Shown: in pieces, positions 19,623-30,698 of the stretch | Position numbering within the stretch: position 1 is the stretch's first letter | How the letters are laid out: every line of letters starts with the position of its first letter | Origin: Candida dubliniensis CD36 | Lineage: Eukaryota > Ascomycota > Pichiomycetes > Serinales > Debaryomycetaceae | Assembly (NCBI RefSeq): GCF_000026945.1 | Contig: NC_012865.1 | Span: forward strand, 744,001-808,000 | Reading direction: 5' to 3' | Length of the DNA: 64,000 nucleotides | Notes under the pieces: model-generated | The model's database searches: none | What the model saw: the letters and a program-made list of their open reading frames with translations, nothing else | What the model was told of the DNA's origin: nothing | Position numbers and translations under genes: made by a program

Positions 19623-21041
19623 ATGACTAACACTTTATCTTCGTTTGAAAGTGTTGAACTTACTGCTGTTTCCTTAAGACATCAAATCCAATTCCGTCCA
19701 GAAGATGATCAATTATCAAATGATTCATTAACTCCCATTGTCACAATCACTGAGGAGGAGTATGAGGATAACGATAGTTCTGAAGAATATCCTGAAGGTG
19801 GATTAAAAGCTTATTCAGTCATATTGGGATCATTTTTAGGATTAATAGTCAATTTAGGGTTGATTAATTCAATTGGAGCCATTCAAGCTTATGTTTCAAC
19901 TCATCAATTACTGAATTTAAAAGCTACTTCAATATCATGGATTTTTTCAATTTATTTATCATTAGCATATGCTGGTGGGATTATAACCGGTCCAATTTTT
20001 GATAAACGTGGACCTTTAGAAATATTAATTGTTGCTACAATATTTATTTTCCTTGGATTAATGGGAGCAGCTCAAAGTGTGGAAATTTGGCAATTCATAT
20101 TGAGTTTTATAAGTTTAGGAATAGGAAGTGGATTAGGTACAACTCCATTAATTGTTGTTATTAGTCATTGGTTTTGTAAGAAAAGTGGCAGTTTTACAGG
20201 ATTTGCTACTAGTGGTGGATCAATTGGTGGATTGATTTTCCCATTAATGTTACGACACACATATAATGTTTATGGATATGTTTGGGCAATTAGAATTTTA
20301 GCATTTATGTCTTTGGGTTGTATGTTATGTTCTATCTTTTTAGTTAAAGAACGATTTCATAAAGTACAAACAGAAGTTATTTCTCAACAATCGAAAACAA
20401 CTACAAAATTCCTGTTTCAAATTTTAATGGAGAAATTGAAATCAGTTAATGCTAGTGATTTCAAATACATTTATGTAATATTAGGAGCATTTTTCGCAGA
20501 ATTATCATTGATTTTGTTAGTTACTTATTTCCCTTCTTATGCAATTGCTCAAGGGGTTTCAGAGTCAACATCCTTGTTGTTATTGACAGTTTGGAATGCT
20601 ACAGGTATTTTGGGAAGATGGATTCCTGGACTTGTGTCTGATATTTATGGTAGATACAATGTCTATGTTTTTATGTTGATATTGTATTGTCTTTCCATAT
20701 TTGTCTTGTTATATCCATTTGGGTCAAGTGAAAAAATCTTGTATGCATTTGCTGGTGTTGGTGGTTATTGTTCTGGCTCCATACTTGGATTATTACCTGC
20801 ATGCTTATCTCAAATCACTCCAGTCAATGAAATCGGTACTAAATATGGGATTCTTAACGCAGTATTATCATTAGCAAACTTGTTTGGTATACCAATTGCA
20901 GCATCAATTATTAAGGATGGTACATCAAAAGAGTATAATAATTTTGTTGTATTGGTTGGTTGTTTGGCTGTTGCCGGTAGTTTATTTTGGTATTTTAGTA
21001 GGGTGGCGATTCTGGGTTTCAAACTAAACATTAAAGTGTAG
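19623..21041 (+). CDS. MFS transporter, monocarboxylate-porter (MCH) type
   Basis: The product is 472 residues. A soluble acidic N-terminus of about 58 residues is followed by EYPEGGLKAY, a variant of the PDGGYGW entry motif of monocarboxylate-porter-like fungal MFS proteins. About 12 hydrophobic segments follow, with a charged central loop (about 235-285). A YGRY motif and a Gly-rich segment (GVGGYCSGSILGLLP) sit in the C-terminal half. S. cerevisiae Mch4/Mch5 are the likely relatives; Mch5 carries riboflavin, and most others have no known substrate. The gene is convergent with REB1, with 98 bp between the stops. The substrate cannot be predicted. Confidence 0.8.
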   Translation: MTNTLSSFESVELTAVSLRHQIQFRPEDDQLSNDSLTPIVTITEEEYEDNDSSEEYPEGGLKAYSVILGSFLGLIVNLGLINSIGAIQAYVSTHQLLNLKATSISWIFSIYLSLAYAGGIITGPIFDKRGPLEILIVATIFIFLGLMGAAQSVEIWQFILSFISLGIGSGLGTTPLIVVISHWFCKKSGSFTGFATSGGSIGGLIFPLMLRHTYNVYGYVWAIRILAFMSLGCMLCSIFLVKERFHKVQTEVISQQSKTTTKFLFQILMEKLKSVNASDFKYIYVILGAFFAELSLILLVTYFPSYAIAQGVSESTSLLLLTVWNATGILGRWIPGLVSDIYGRYNVYVFMLILYCLSIFVLLYPFGSSEKILYAFAGVGGYCSGSILGLLPACLSQITPVNEIGTKYGILNAVLSLANLFGIPIAASIIKDGTSKEYNNFVVLVGCLAVAGSLFWYFSRVAILGFKLNIKV

Positions 21042-21139
21042 GTCCTGACTTGTTCAAATTTATATAGTAACATTTTGTAAATATTTGATTCTACATTCTC
21101 TATAAACATTTTGTAGATTTTTGTAATTATTACTGCTAC

Positions 21140-22876
21140 TTATTTATCTTGATTTAATATTTTTTTCTGATGGTTCCATTTATATCGACATTGAATACGA
21201 GATCTTGTTCCCATCTTTTCAGCAACAAGAGTCCAGTTTATAGTAGAAACAACCGCTAATTGCTCTTCAACAATAGACATTAATTTATCCACCTCTTCTT
21301 TTGTCCATTTATTCATTTTCCTATTTTCACCAATCACCAAATAATTTCTATAACGATCTCGACAATCCTCTGGCATTCTTCCCATAACTTCCCCAATATG
21401 TGTCCATTTACCTGGATGGGTCAATGTCAATTCTTTCAATTGTTCATCATCAGATTTAGACCATTTAGCTCGAACATCGAAAATGTGGAATTTTCTTCGA
21501 ACATGTTTGTAAACTGATGAAATAGTACGATATGAAAATATTTGATAAACTCTTCTCCAAAATCCATCTTTAATTGTGTCTTTTGCCCAAACTCTTTGAC
21601 AAAGATCATCTCTATTCATTTTGTGTAAATAACAATACCCAGCAAAATAATAATCCATATACGATTCTTCTTCTGGTGAAAAAGATCGTGGTTTCTTTCT
21701 ATCTTCTGGTTTCACATTCTGGTTATACCATTCTAATGTTTTACGAGAAACATCTCTTGCCAAAGTTGGCACATCTGATAATGTAGTGAAATCATATTCT
21801 GGTAATTTATGTGGTTCTTTGGGTATATCTCTCTTTCTTATTTTCGTCTTTTTGAGGGTTTTTGGTGTCGTTGTCGTCGTCGTCGTCGTCGTCGTTGTTC
21901 TTGTTGCTCTTGGTCTTGGTCTTGCTATTGGTGGCGGTGGTGGTAGTGGGAATGGTACTGGTGCTGCTGGTGCTGCTGCTGGTGGTGCTGGTGCGGGTGC
22001 CGTTGCTTCCGCTGCTGATGCTGCTGCTACTGCTACTGCTGCCGCTGCTGCCGCTGTTGTTTCTGCTGTTATTGGCGTTGGAAAAGTGTTCCATGTGAAG
22101 GAATAATTTGATTGGGATCCTATATTTGGCAAACTAATATCATTGTTTAAAAATGATTCTGACGCAACAACTTCATTGGCAGCTTCTAATATTTTCCGTT
22201 CTTGAGCTTCATTCAACTCATGAGTTAATTCATGGGCATTTTGAATAGCTGCTTCAATCAATTTACTTTGCGCTTCATCGATATCATGAAATTGATCTTT
22301 TTCTTCAATTGTATTCTTTTCAGTCACATTCCCTTCACCTGCATTCCAATTATCTGCCGTCCCGTTATTTGTGTTCCCTTCAACTTTGGTAGACATCACT
22401 GATTCTTCTCCTTCTTGTGGCCCATCTACATTTTGTGTTTGTTCATCATGACCACGACGATGGCGGTGTTTCTTCTTTTTCTTATCCTTTTTATCCTTTT
22501 TATCCTTTTTATCCTTTTTCTTATCTTTCTTATCTTTTTTATCTTTCTTCTTGTCCTTTTCCTTGTGTTTCTTTTTATCTTTCTTTTTCTTCTTTTTGGG
22601 TGGTGTCGAGGAAGGGGCTATAGCATCAGATGATGCTTCGTTGATAAAGTTATCATCAAGAAACCCAGTCCATTGTGCAAATTCATAATCATCAGTATTA
22701 AGCTTTCTTTTCCTTTTAGCATCATCAGTACCCAAGGTTCCACCCACATACTTCATTACTGCTGCTTCAACAGTATCATTGATATGGTTATTTTGAGCAC
22801 TCTCATTGTCATTCTCTTGTTTAACACCTAGCTTTAATAAAGTGTGTGCACCATTTTCATGTTGATCTTCTTGCAT
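21140..22876 (-). CDS. REB1: Reb1-type Myb DNA-binding factor
   Basis: The product is 578 residues. Two Myb/SANT repeats lie at the C-terminus: WSKSDDEQLKELTLTHPGKW...RYRNYL (about 470-512) and KWTKEEVDKLMSIVEEQ...YKWNHQKK (about 522-572). This layout matches Reb1, the general regulatory factor that terminates RNA polymerase I and positions nucleosomes at RNA polymerase II promoters. The N-terminal part contains a Lys/Asp tract of KKDKKD units (about 93-140), probably nuclear or nucleolar targeting, and an Ala/Pro/Thr-rich low-complexity block (about 265-345). The shared upstream region with POX1-3 is 1.34 kb. The assignment rests on the Myb repeats and on remembered synteny next to POX1-3. 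Confidence 0.88.
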   Translation of the reverse strand: MQEDQHENGAHTLLKLGVKQENDNESAQNNHINDTVEAAVMKYVGGTLGTDDAKRKRKLNTDDYEFAQWTGFLDDNFINEASSDAIAPSSTPPKKKKKKDKKKHKEKDKKKDKKDKKDKKKDKKDKKDKKDKKKKKHRHRRGHDEQTQNVDGPQEGEESVMSTKVEGNTNNGTADNWNAGEGNVTEKNTIEEKDQFHDIDEAQSKLIEAAIQNAHELTHELNEAQERKILEAANEVVASESFLNNDISLPNIGSQSNYSFTWNTFPTPITAETTAAAAAAVAVAAASAAEATAPAPAPPAAAPAAPVPFPLPPPPPIARPRPRATRTTTTTTTTTTTPKTLKKTKIRKRDIPKEPHKLPEYDFTTLSDVPTLARDVSRKTLEWYNQNVKPEDRKKPRSFSPEEESYMDYYFAGYCYLHKMNRDDLCQRVWAKDTIKDGFWRRVYQIFSYRTISSVYKHVRRKFHIFDVRAKWSKSDDEQLKELTLTHPGKWTHIGEVMGRMPEDCRDRYRNYLVIGENRKMNKWTKEEVDKLMSIVEEQLAVVSTINWTLVAEKMGTRSRIQCRYKWNHQKKILNQDK

Positions 22877-24213
22877 AGTAAATATTGTAGGTGGAGATCC
22901 CTTATAACTATTTGCAGCTATTTTTTTTTTTTTTGGGTATATTGTGATATTCCTTTACCCGACAACAATTGGAAAGAGCAGGGTAAAAGTATTGGTGAAA
23001 AAAAAAAAAAAAAGGGAAGTATCAACACATCTTCGTTTTTCTGTTGATCTCTTTCTAGAAAAACCAGTGTTTGGTTGTTGCACGACTATTGAGATAACTA
23101 TTACGATCAAAACTGACATACATCAAGTACTAAATTAATGGATGCAAGAGGCGACACTAATGGTAAATAGTCAGCTACTGAAAAAGTTGTATGTTGTGTT
23201 TTGAAGGCTGACTACACTAAGACCAATAAAGAGGTTTGAATTACTCAGCACGTGATTATAATTCGTGTAAAATATATTGATTATTACTTCCATTTCTGGA
23301 CCCCCCTTTTTCACTGGAAGTTAATACTTTAATCATCAAATCATATCCATTTAAAATGCAATCTCTTGATTTTCAGAATGATAAGTACGATACAAGAAAA
23401 GAACAGAACGTATACAACTCAGCAAGGTTGCAGCAGTAGTTGGTTTAACATTATGCCATGACCCGTTTGATTGATATATAAACAAACAAAATGGTGTGAT
23501 ATTGAAGTTCTTTTTCATGTAACTTGGTTAACCGAATGTGAATAGGTTACCCCATTTTTTTAATGTTTTTCACATGGATATTGGTGTCCTCGGTTATGTG
23601 ATAGGATTGTTCTCTCTTTTCTTTTGCCCATCTCCTCCTCCACTTTTACCGTTGTAACAGAAAAAAAAAAAAAGAGAAAAATTTTGGTACCAGCCAGTTA
23701 TCGTTCTACTCCGAATTAATCAATCTTCCCACGGCCTAAAATGACGAAAACTAAACTAAAACCAAATTTTAGCAACATTGAATTTATGCGTGTACTTTTT
23801 TCATCAAACACAAAACACAAATAATAGAATACTAATGACGCATGAAACGGAATTTATACTTTTTGTTGTTGCGGACTTATAAACTTACAATTAATGTCTT
23901 TCTATTTTTCTTTTCCCTGTCACATGCACTAAACCAATTTTTTTTTTTTTTTTTTTTTTTTAATTTCATCAAAAACTAAATTGAAACCAACTTGTTAGAC
24001 ATAGATTATCAAACGATGACCCCACACAATTATTTCAAGTTTTTAAATGAATTGATATAAATCTACTTAAATAACCTTCTTTTTTCTTCTTCTTCGATCT
24101 AATTATCCTCCAATCGTTTTAAATTTTTTTTTTTTTTTTGGCTTTTACAGATTTTCCATTTTTTATTGATCTATATATATATATATCCATTCATTACATT
24201 CCTATCATTCAAT
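22877..24213. promoter_or_regulatory. Divergent promoter region REB1 / POX1-3
   Basis: The 1.34 kb between two divergent starts has no gene. It contains poly-A/T tracts (22921-22934, 22999-23014, 23939-23962, 24126-24139), a TA run just upstream of POX1-3 (24172-24186) and one CCTCGG hexamer. Fatty-acid-responsive control of POX1-3 would be expected to act here. Confidence 0.55.
23588..23593 (+). promoter_or_regulatory. CCTCGG, candidate Ctf1/FarA-type site
   Basis: CCTCGG is the core bound by the fungal FarA/FarB/Ctf1 regulators of fatty-acid catabolism, and Ctf1 is known to control POX1-3 in C. albicans. This single copy lies about 620 bp upstream of the POX1-3 ATG. One hexamer can occur by chance. 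Confidence 0.3.
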
Positions 24214-26202
24214 ATGACGACTGAACTTCAAAAAGAAAGAGAACAAATTAAATTCAATCCTAAAGAAGTAAACTATTTCTTGGAAGGATCTAAAGAAAGA
24301 TCGGAAATTGTCAGCAATATTGTTGAACAAATGGAAAAAGATCCAGTGTTGAAAGTCGATGCTTCCTATTATAACTTAACCAAAGAAGAACAAAGAGAAG
24401 TTACTGCTAAGAAAATCGACAGAATTTCAAGATATTTTGAAAATGAATTCCCTGATCAACAAGCACAAAGATTGTCTATTATTGGTGTATTTGACCCTCA
24501 AGTCTTTACTAGAATTGGTGTCAATTTGGGTTTGTTTGTTTCTTGTATTCGTGGTAACGGTACCAACTCTCAATTTTTCTACTGGACCATTAACAAAGGT
24601 GTTGATAAACTTCGTGGAATCTATGGTTGTTTTGGTATGACCGAGTTGGCTCACGGTTCAAATGTCCAAGGTATTGAAACTACTGCTACTTTTGACAAAG
24701 AAACCGATGAATTTGTTATTAATACTCCTCATATTGGTGCTACTAAGTGGTGGATTGGTGGTGCTGCTCACTCTGCCACTCATTGTACTGTTTATGCCAG
24801 ATTGAAAGTTAATGGCAAAGATTATGGTGTCAAAACATTTGTGGTTCCATTGAGAGACTCCAATCACGACCTCATGCCAGGTGTTACTGTTGGTGACATT
24901 GGTGCCAAGATGGGTAGAGACGGTATTGATAATGGTTGGATTCAATTCTCCAATGTCAGAATCCCAAGATTTAACATGTTGCAAAAGTATGCTAAAGTTT
25001 CTCGTGAAGGTGAAGTCACTATGCCTCCATCAGAACAATTGTCTTATTCTGCATTAATTGGTGGTAGAGTTACCATGATGATGGACTCTTACAGAATGAC
25101 CAGTAGATTCATTACTATTGCTTTAAGATATGCTATCACCAGAAGACAATTCAAGAGTAAGATTTCTGGTGATAAAGAAACTCAATTAATTGATTACCCA
25201 TTGCATCAAAAGAGATTATTCCCATTCTTGGCAGCTGCTTATTTGTTTTCTCAAGGTGCCTTGTACTTGGAACAAACCATGAATGAAACTAATGAAAGAT
25301 TAGATGATGCTGTTGCTGAAGGTGACAAGAATGAAATTGACAAAGCTATTGTTGCTTCCAAGAAATTGTTTGTTGCCTCTGGTTGTTTGAAATCAACATG
25401 TACTTGGTTAACTGCTGATGCTATTGATCAAGCTCGTCAAGCTTGTGGTGGTCACGGTTACTCTTCCTATAATGGTTTTGGTAAGGCTTATTCCGACTGG
25501 GTTGTTCAATGTAGTTGGGAAGGTGACAATAACATTTTAGCCATCAATGTTGCCAAACCAATGGTCAAAGAAATCTTACAAGAACCAGAACAAAAAGGAT
25601 TAGTTATTGCTAATGTTTCTGATTTGAATGATCCAGCTAAATTGGATAAAGCTTTCGAACATGCTCTTTCTGGTTTGGCTAGAGATATTGGTGCCGTTGC
25701 CAAAGACAAGGGTTATGATGTTACTGGTCCAAGTTTGGTGTTGGTCTCCAAATTGAATGCCCACAAATTCTTGATTGATGGATTCTTCAAACGTATCACA
25801 CCAGAATTTGGTCCAGTTTTGAAACCATTGGGATTCTTGTATGCTGACTGGATCATTGAAACATTTAGTTCTGTGTTTTTATCTTATGGTGTTATCGCTC
25901 CGGAAGTGATTAAAAAGATATCTTCAGAACATTTCCCAGCATTAGCCAAACAAATCAGACCAAATGTTGTTGGTTTGACTGATGCTTTCAACTTGTCTGA
26001 CATGTTGACTAATGCTGCTATTGGTAGAGCCGATGGTAATGTATATGATCACTACTTTGAAACTGTTAAATCATTAAACCCACCTGAAAATACTAAAGCA
26101 CCATATTCACAAGCATTGCAAGATATGTTAAACCGTCCTTCAGTTGAGGAAAGACAAAGAGGTGAAAAATCTGAAGAAGCAGCTGAAATTTTATCAAGTT
26201 AG
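24214..26202 (+). CDS. POX1-3: Peroxisomal acyl-CoA oxidase
   Basis: The product is 662 residues. It oxidises acyl-CoA to trans-2-enoyl-CoA with FAD and passes electrons to O2, making H2O2: the first step of peroxisomal beta-oxidation. The N-terminal helical domain is followed by the FAD-binding segment [20 protein letters not shown] and the beta domain ([10 protein letters not shown]). A second helical part carries RRQF and [13 protein letters not shown], and E436 in SWEGDN is the expected catalytic base. The C-terminus (EILSS) is not a PTS1, in keeping with yeast acyl-CoA oxidases imported by a non-PTS1 route through Pex5. I chose 24214 because the ORF extension to 24166 reads a TA repeat. 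Its G/C-ending codons (GGT, GCC, TTG) suggest high expression. It is probably part of a fatty-acid regulon. Confidence 0.95.
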   Translation: MTTELQKEREQIKFNPKEVNYFLEGSKERSEIVSNIVEQMEKDPVLKVDASYYNLTKEEQREVTAKKIDRISRYFENEFPDQQAQRLSIIGVFDPQVFTRIGVNLGLFVSCIRGNGTNSQFFYWTINKGVDKLRGIYGCFGMTELAHGSNVQGIETTATFDKETDEFVINTPHIGATKWWIGGAAHSATHCTVYARLKVNGKDYGVKTFVVPLRDSNHDLMPGVTVGDIGAKMGRDGIDNGWIQFSNVRIPRFNMLQKYAKVSREGEVTMPPSEQLSYSALIGGRVTMMMDSYRMTSRFITIALRYAITRRQFKSKISGDKETQLIDYPLHQKRLFPFLAAAYLFSQGALYLEQTMNETNERLDDAVAEGDKNEIDKAIVASKKLFVASGCLKSTCTWLTADAIDQARQACGGHGYSSYNGFGKAYSDWVVQCSWEGDNNILAINVAKPMVKEILQEPEQKGLVIANVSDLNDPAKLDKAFEHALSGLARDIGAVAKDKGYDVTGPSLVLVSKLNAHKFLIDGFFKRITPEFGPVLKPLGFLYADWIIETFSSVFLSYGVIAPEVIKKISSEHFPALAKQIRPNVVGLTDAFNLSDMLTNAAIGRADGNVYDHYFETVKSLNPPENTKAPYSQALQDMLNRPSVEERQRGEKSEEAAEILSS

Positions 26203-26652
26203 ACTAAGGGGAAGAAAGGTTATGTGTGAATAGAAAACAAAACAAAATGAAAAATAGTTTTTATAAAAGACATTGACATTTTTATACAATCAAAGAGCTT
26301 GATTGTAATGGTTTTTTTTTTTTTATTATTATTTAAGTTGTTATGATAATAAATAAATAAATTGACGTTTCGAAAGTTATAATAATTGTAGACACATGCT
26401 GCTAATTGTGGTTTCTTCGGAAGTTGCGTTGATTAGTTTTATGCAATGCTAGAACGTTTATTCTTTGCTATGCTGAACGATTGGGATATCAATGCATATA
26501 AACCTATACTTTTTCCAAGCACTACTTATACTAAGTGCTTCAATTTTTTTTTTTTCTTTTTGATTCACTTTTTACCGCTATTGTTATTCCTATTTTAGAC
26601 CCTTTATATATTTCAGTTCCTGTCAGGTTTTACCGTTTCTATAACCACCACA
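26203..26652. other. Intergenic region downstream of POX1-3
   Basis: 450 bp with poly-T tracts and no gene seen. It should hold the POX1-3 terminator and the promoter of the small secreted protein. A TATAAACC at 26498-26505 lies about 150 bp upstream of that ATG. Confidence 0.55.
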
Positions 26653-27207
26653 ATGATTTATCCAATAGTTTTAATCTTGTCAATTTTTGCAAGTTTTATT
26701 CAATGTCAATTTCGACCACCTTCTGAACCATTCATCTTAGCTGCTTATGATCCAGGTTATTCCTTGAGTGATAATAATAATATCATGCATCAGAATATTC
26801 AAAGATTTGGTTATAATAAAACAAAAGTCATCTTGTCGAAAAATATTGATCCCACCAAAAACTATCTTGAAGGAAGAATCTTGAATAATTCAAGTTATCA
26901 AATTGATGCTACTGTGAAAGGATTATTTATTCGTGTTGATAAATTTACTCATCGATTGAAATTGTGTCCTAATGGGAAAACATCTCGATATTTTTCAATT
27001 AAAAAAGATATGTTGTTCTATAAAAATGATACTACTTGGTCAGTTTGTTATGATGATTTTGAAGATGTTTCATATATTTATCATGGTGGTATTGATGATA
27101 ATAAAAAGTATTGTTGTCCTGATAATGGGAAAGAAATAGTCTTACGAGCCTTGGGCAAATATGATGCAAGTGGAGCTCTACCTGACTACGATAACATCGT
27201 AAATTAG
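26653..27207 (+). CDS. Small secreted glycoprotein of unknown function
   Basis: The product is 184 residues. Residues 1-19 are a signal peptide (MIYPIVLILSIFASFIQCQ, cleavage near C/Q). The mature part begins FRPPSEPFILAAYDPG and contains N-x-S/T sites (NKT, NSS, NDT). A conserved-looking Cys set follows (KLCPNGK, SVCYDD, KKYCCPDNGKEIVL). The Phe-x-Leu-x-Ala start followed by beta-strand-rich sequence recalls small yeast wall proteins, but I cannot name a family. There is no hydrophobic C-terminal tail, so it is probably released or bound non-covalently. It lies between POX1-3 and CCZ1 on the same strand with its own promoter space. Confidence 0.7.
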   Translation: MIYPIVLILSIFASFIQCQFRPPSEPFILAAYDPGYSLSDNNNIMHQNIQRFGYNKTKVILSKNIDPTKNYLEGRILNNSSYQIDATVKGLFIRVDKFTHRLKLCPNGKTSRYFSIKKDMLFYKNDTTWSVCYDDFEDVSYIYHGGIDDNKKYCCPDNGKEIVLRALGKYDASGALPDYDNIVN

Positions 27208-27423
27208 ATAGTTATGTTTACCTGTCTGTGTTGTATAGATTGTATGTTGGAAGTATGTCAAATAACCACTTCGTTGATTTTTTGCAATTTGTAGATTGGT
27301 ACACGATAAGAGTAGTGTAAAATGGGTTACATATGTAGAGTTTTGATATCAACTCACGCACACAGTATTCAATTTATCAATTTTATACTTGTTGAAGACG
27401 AAGTTGGTTGAATTAATTTCAAG

Positions 27424-29517
27424 ATGAACAATTATTTTACAAAGTATATACCTAATATAAGATTAGTTGACACTGGAGATTCTGATGATCATACTATAAA
27501 ACCCCCCACAAATAGTCTGCCACATATCAATTACATACTTATTTTCAATCCAACATTTGTATCTCCGAAAACTGAATCTGATGAAGAATTAATCAAGCAA
27601 ATTATAATATTCCTACAAGGCAAGGAGTTGTCAGAATCACAATTTTCACAAATAGGACAAGTGAAATTAATTGGTTTATTGAGAGGGATTGAATCACTTG
27701 GTGAGAGTTTCTCCAATTTATCCACAACAACAACAACAACAACAATAGATAATAAACCGACAATTCTTAAATCGTTGGATTCGTCAACTGTAATGATAGA
27801 ATTGGAGTCCAACTACTTTTTGGCCTGCAATATCGCCACTGGTTTTCAAACCGATGACCAAACTGTTAATGGAATTAACCAACAATTGATAAAATCAATT
27901 ATACAATCACAACGATATTTTGAATTATTTAATAAATCAATAGATTGCATTTACAAGCAATATGGAATTAATTATTTACAAGATAGTTTAACATCATTTT
28001 GGAATAATTTTTTAACAACTTATAATTCACAATCAATAAAAATTCCCATAAGTCCAACATCATCAATAAATTGGTTTAATGGTTTGAATTATCAAGGGTT
28101 TTTGGGATTATTACCATATGCACAATACAAGAAATCAACAATTGTTATAAATCAACAAGTAAGAGAAGATATTGAGTTATTTATCAATGCAAACAAATCT
28201 GTTTCTGGTGTGCTAATAAATTATTTTAATCGAAAACTACCAAAACGGCATGGTGTGGTGTATATGAATAGTTTTGGAGACCAGTATTTTGGTAATAATG
28301 ATGGGTTGATTGATATTTATAATTGGTTGGAATTCAATGAGTATCATGATAGTTTGGGAAATTTGAATAATGGTGGTATTTTGAGTAGTAATGTATCAGT
28401 AGCAATAACAGCAACACAACAGGATGGAGAATCCCAAGATGGAATGGTGTCTGTAGACACAACTGATACACAACTTGGGTTTGATGTCAGTCTGAGTTTA
28501 AGAATTCTAAATCCAGTTAACTTGACAAATAATTTGGTTATCTCTCCAATTAATTATACAGTTTCAACTGTAATGGAGGGAACCCAAGTGTCTAATTGGT
28601 TGGCAATGCCCCAGTTTATTAAAAAGTTGACCGTGGGTGATGACAACGAAACAGCAGAAGTACTTCCAAATCAATCAACTGACCATAATGAAGATGGAAG
28701 TGAGGAGGAAGAGGAGCTATCTGGTGAATTCATCATAGGACTACAATCTGATGGGAATATATTGAGACAAGTTATTTATTTGAAAACTAGAAATATGACT
28801 TATCAAGAACATCAATTGGTGACCTATCATAAAGACGAAATATACATTACTTTGGTATGTGAATCAAGTGATGCAAAATTTGATCTGCCTGAGTTTTATA
28901 AGTCTTTGGAAACTTCAATGCTCAACCCGGTTATTGAACAAATTGAAATTGTTGCTATGGGAGGAAGTATGTTACAAACAAGTGTAAACTCAATACGATC
29001 ATTGTACGTTCCTAATGATATTGATCAAGATTTTTTTTACATCACATGTAATCCTAAACAAAAGTATTTCCAAAGTTCATTACCTTATTTACCACATCTT
29101 TCAAATATGAATAGTGATAATTTGACCAAATATCAACTCACAGCATTATATTATTTACATAATCAATTGAGTAATATTTTCCAACCGAAATTTTTCGAAA
29201 ACCAACTTCATGAATTCTTTCATAAATTCACCAGCAATAAATTGAATGATTGGATGTTTTATTATATCAAATATCATGACAAATTTATTATAATCATGAA
29301 AAATAAAAGTAAAAATACAAGTTCGACGATGACTAACAATCAATTGTCTGCTAGTGTACCACCTACCATTGAAAGATCAATAGTCAATAGGATATCTGAA
29401 GGGGTATTAGATTATGCTAAATTGGGGTTTTTAGAGAATCTTGGAGATGACGTTAAATATTGGTTAGGCACTCAACAAGGAGAGCTAGAGTCAGTAGAAC
29501 GGCTATCTTTGCTGTAA
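27424..29517 (+). CDS. CCZ1: Ccz1-type subunit of the Mon1-Ccz1 GEF
   Basis: The product is 697 residues, close to yeast Ccz1 (704). The first longin-like strand is INYILIFNPTFVSP, the family hallmark, and a second half with FFYITCNPKQKYFQSSLPYLP and a helical C-terminus follows. Ccz1 pairs with Mon1 to activate the Rab GTPase Ypt7 for fusion at the vacuole. Low-complexity inserts occur near 100-110 (Thr run) and 420-435 (acidic). The stop is 35 bp from the convergent stop of the DUF3074 gene. I rely on overall length and the N-terminal motif. A poor match to Ccz1 profiles would leave it as an unknown longin protein. Confidence 0.6.
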   Translation: MNNYFTKYIPNIRLVDTGDSDDHTIKPPTNSLPHINYILIFNPTFVSPKTESDEELIKQIIIFLQGKELSESQFSQIGQVKLIGLLRGIESLGESFSNLSTTTTTTTIDNKPTILKSLDSSTVMIELESNYFLACNIATGFQTDDQTVNGINQQLIKSIIQSQRYFELFNKSIDCIYKQYGINYLQDSLTSFWNNFLTTYNSQSIKIPISPTSSINWFNGLNYQGFLGLLPYAQYKKSTIVINQQVREDIELFINANKSVSGVLINYFNRKLPKRHGVVYMNSFGDQYFGNNDGLIDIYNWLEFNEYHDSLGNLNNGGILSSNVSVAITATQQDGESQDGMVSVDTTDTQLGFDVSLSLRILNPVNLTNNLVISPINYTVSTVMEGTQVSNWLAMPQFIKKLTVGDDNETAEVLPNQSTDHNEDGSEEEEELSGEFIIGLQSDGNILRQVIYLKTRNMTYQEHQLVTYHKDEIYITLVCESSDAKFDLPEFYKSLETSMLNPVIEQIEIVAMGGSMLQTSVNSIRSLYVPNDIDQDFFYITCNPKQKYFQSSLPYLPHLSNMNSDNLTKYQLTALYYLHNQLSNIFQPKFFENQLHEFFHKFTSNKLNDWMFYYIKYHDKFIIIMKNKSKNTSSTMTNNQLSASVPPTIERSIVNRISEGVLDYAKLGFLENLGDDVKYWLGTQQGELESVERLSLL

Positions 29518-29552
29518 AATATGATGAAGAAGAAGAAGAAGAAGACAACAAT

Positions 29553-30233
29553 TTATTGTATATATTTCAACACACTTGGGACATCGTTAGAAATTGCTCC
29601 TGGTAAAATCATATTTGTTAACCAACGAGGTAAATAACCACCAGCATCTGACGTAGTTGCCATGACCCATTTTAAGTCTGAATCTTGATTATCACTCCAT
29701 GATATTTTTTCAATTGAATGATATTTACCAATGACAAAATTACCAGTGGGCCCATCTATAGGTACACTTATAATATAAGCACAATTAAAATCTTCACCTC
29801 CTTCTTGATTTTTATCAAATTTGTAGATATGCACTAATTCATAGAACATCCTATTACTTATGCCAATAGTACCAAATTTATATTCTGCATGTAATTCATA
29901 ACTCCAACCACCATCAGGATATTTGGTTATGTTTGAGATCTGTAGAGAATCAAACTCTTCAACATAATGCACTTCATGATCAGAATGAGTTGATCCAATA
30001 TTTGCAGTTCCAATTAGGCAATCAATGACTTTTTGTTTATAAGCAGATGGGACTAATGATTCTCGAGCACACCAAAATTGATCATCTTTAATATTTGTGG
30101 TTGAATATGTTGATGTAGTGATTGTTTCTGGAATAATCTTTGATTTATATTGCTTTCCTGGTTTCCAATTTGTTACAGATTTTAAAATAGCTTTTGATTC
30201 AGCTAATATTGTATCTCTATCCAGGTTAGACAT
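29553..30233 (-). CDS. START-like (DUF3074) protein
   Basis: The product is 226 residues from the ATG at 30233; the ORF extends further upstream without plausible protein sequence. It shows the fungal DUF3074/START-like pattern: an N-terminal helix, FWCARESLVP, an antiparallel sheet region (EVHYVEEFDSLQIS), RMFYELVHIYKF, FVIGKYHSIEKISW, and the C-terminal helix with DAGGYLPRWLTNMILPGAI. Proteins of this fold bind a hydrophobic ligand in a cavity; the ligand here is unknown. No signal peptide or membrane segment is seen, so it should be cytosolic. Confidence 0.7.
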   Translation of the reverse strand: MSNLDRDTILAESKAILKSVTNWKPGKQYKSKIIPETITTSTYSTTNIKDDQFWCARESLVPSAYKQKVIDCLIGTANIGSTHSDHEVHYVEEFDSLQISNITKYPDGGWSYELHAEYKFGTIGISNRMFYELVHIYKFDKNQEGGEDFNCAYIISVPIDGPTGNFVIGKYHSIEKISWSDNQDSDLKWVMATTSDAGGYLPRWLTNMILPGAISNDVPSVLKYIQ

Positions 30234-30698
30234 TTTTGATAATAAGAGAAAGGGGATAAATATTGATAAACCGAAATTCTTAGGTTTGATAGTTTTTTTT
30301 TTTTTATGTGGGAGATAAAGAATGCGCGAGATTACAACATATAGTCGTATGGAATCGGGCATGGTGCGTATTTTCTCGTACCAGACAAGTCAACTTTCAT
30401 TTTCCCTTAACATCAGGCAATATAATCATGAACTGTGCTTTGACCAGACGTCCATCTTATCCACTGTATTGTTTTGTATTCCAATATGATCTCTGGGTCT
30501 GTTGGTTTTAACAACTTCCCATTGCACTCTAATTACAAACACATTTTTTTTAAAAAACCTTGATTTATGAATTCAAAAGAAATACATACACACCCAAAAC
30601 TTAAGAAACCTATACAAAATATCAATATTGAATATAAATATAACCATGTTCGTACTTTAAAAAAAAATAAATATTTATTTATTTATTTATTGTCCGTC
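30234..30698. other. Region between DUF3074 gene start and CYP52 stop
   Basis: 465 bp that should contain the DUF3074 promoter and the CYP52 3' end. Short A/T runs, including a repeated TTTA near 30672-30689, are all that I see. Confidence 0.5.

Noticed and set aside
21786..22633. Several frames opposite and alongside REB1
   Set aside because: They arise from the Ala and Lys codon repeats and lack any ordered protein pattern.
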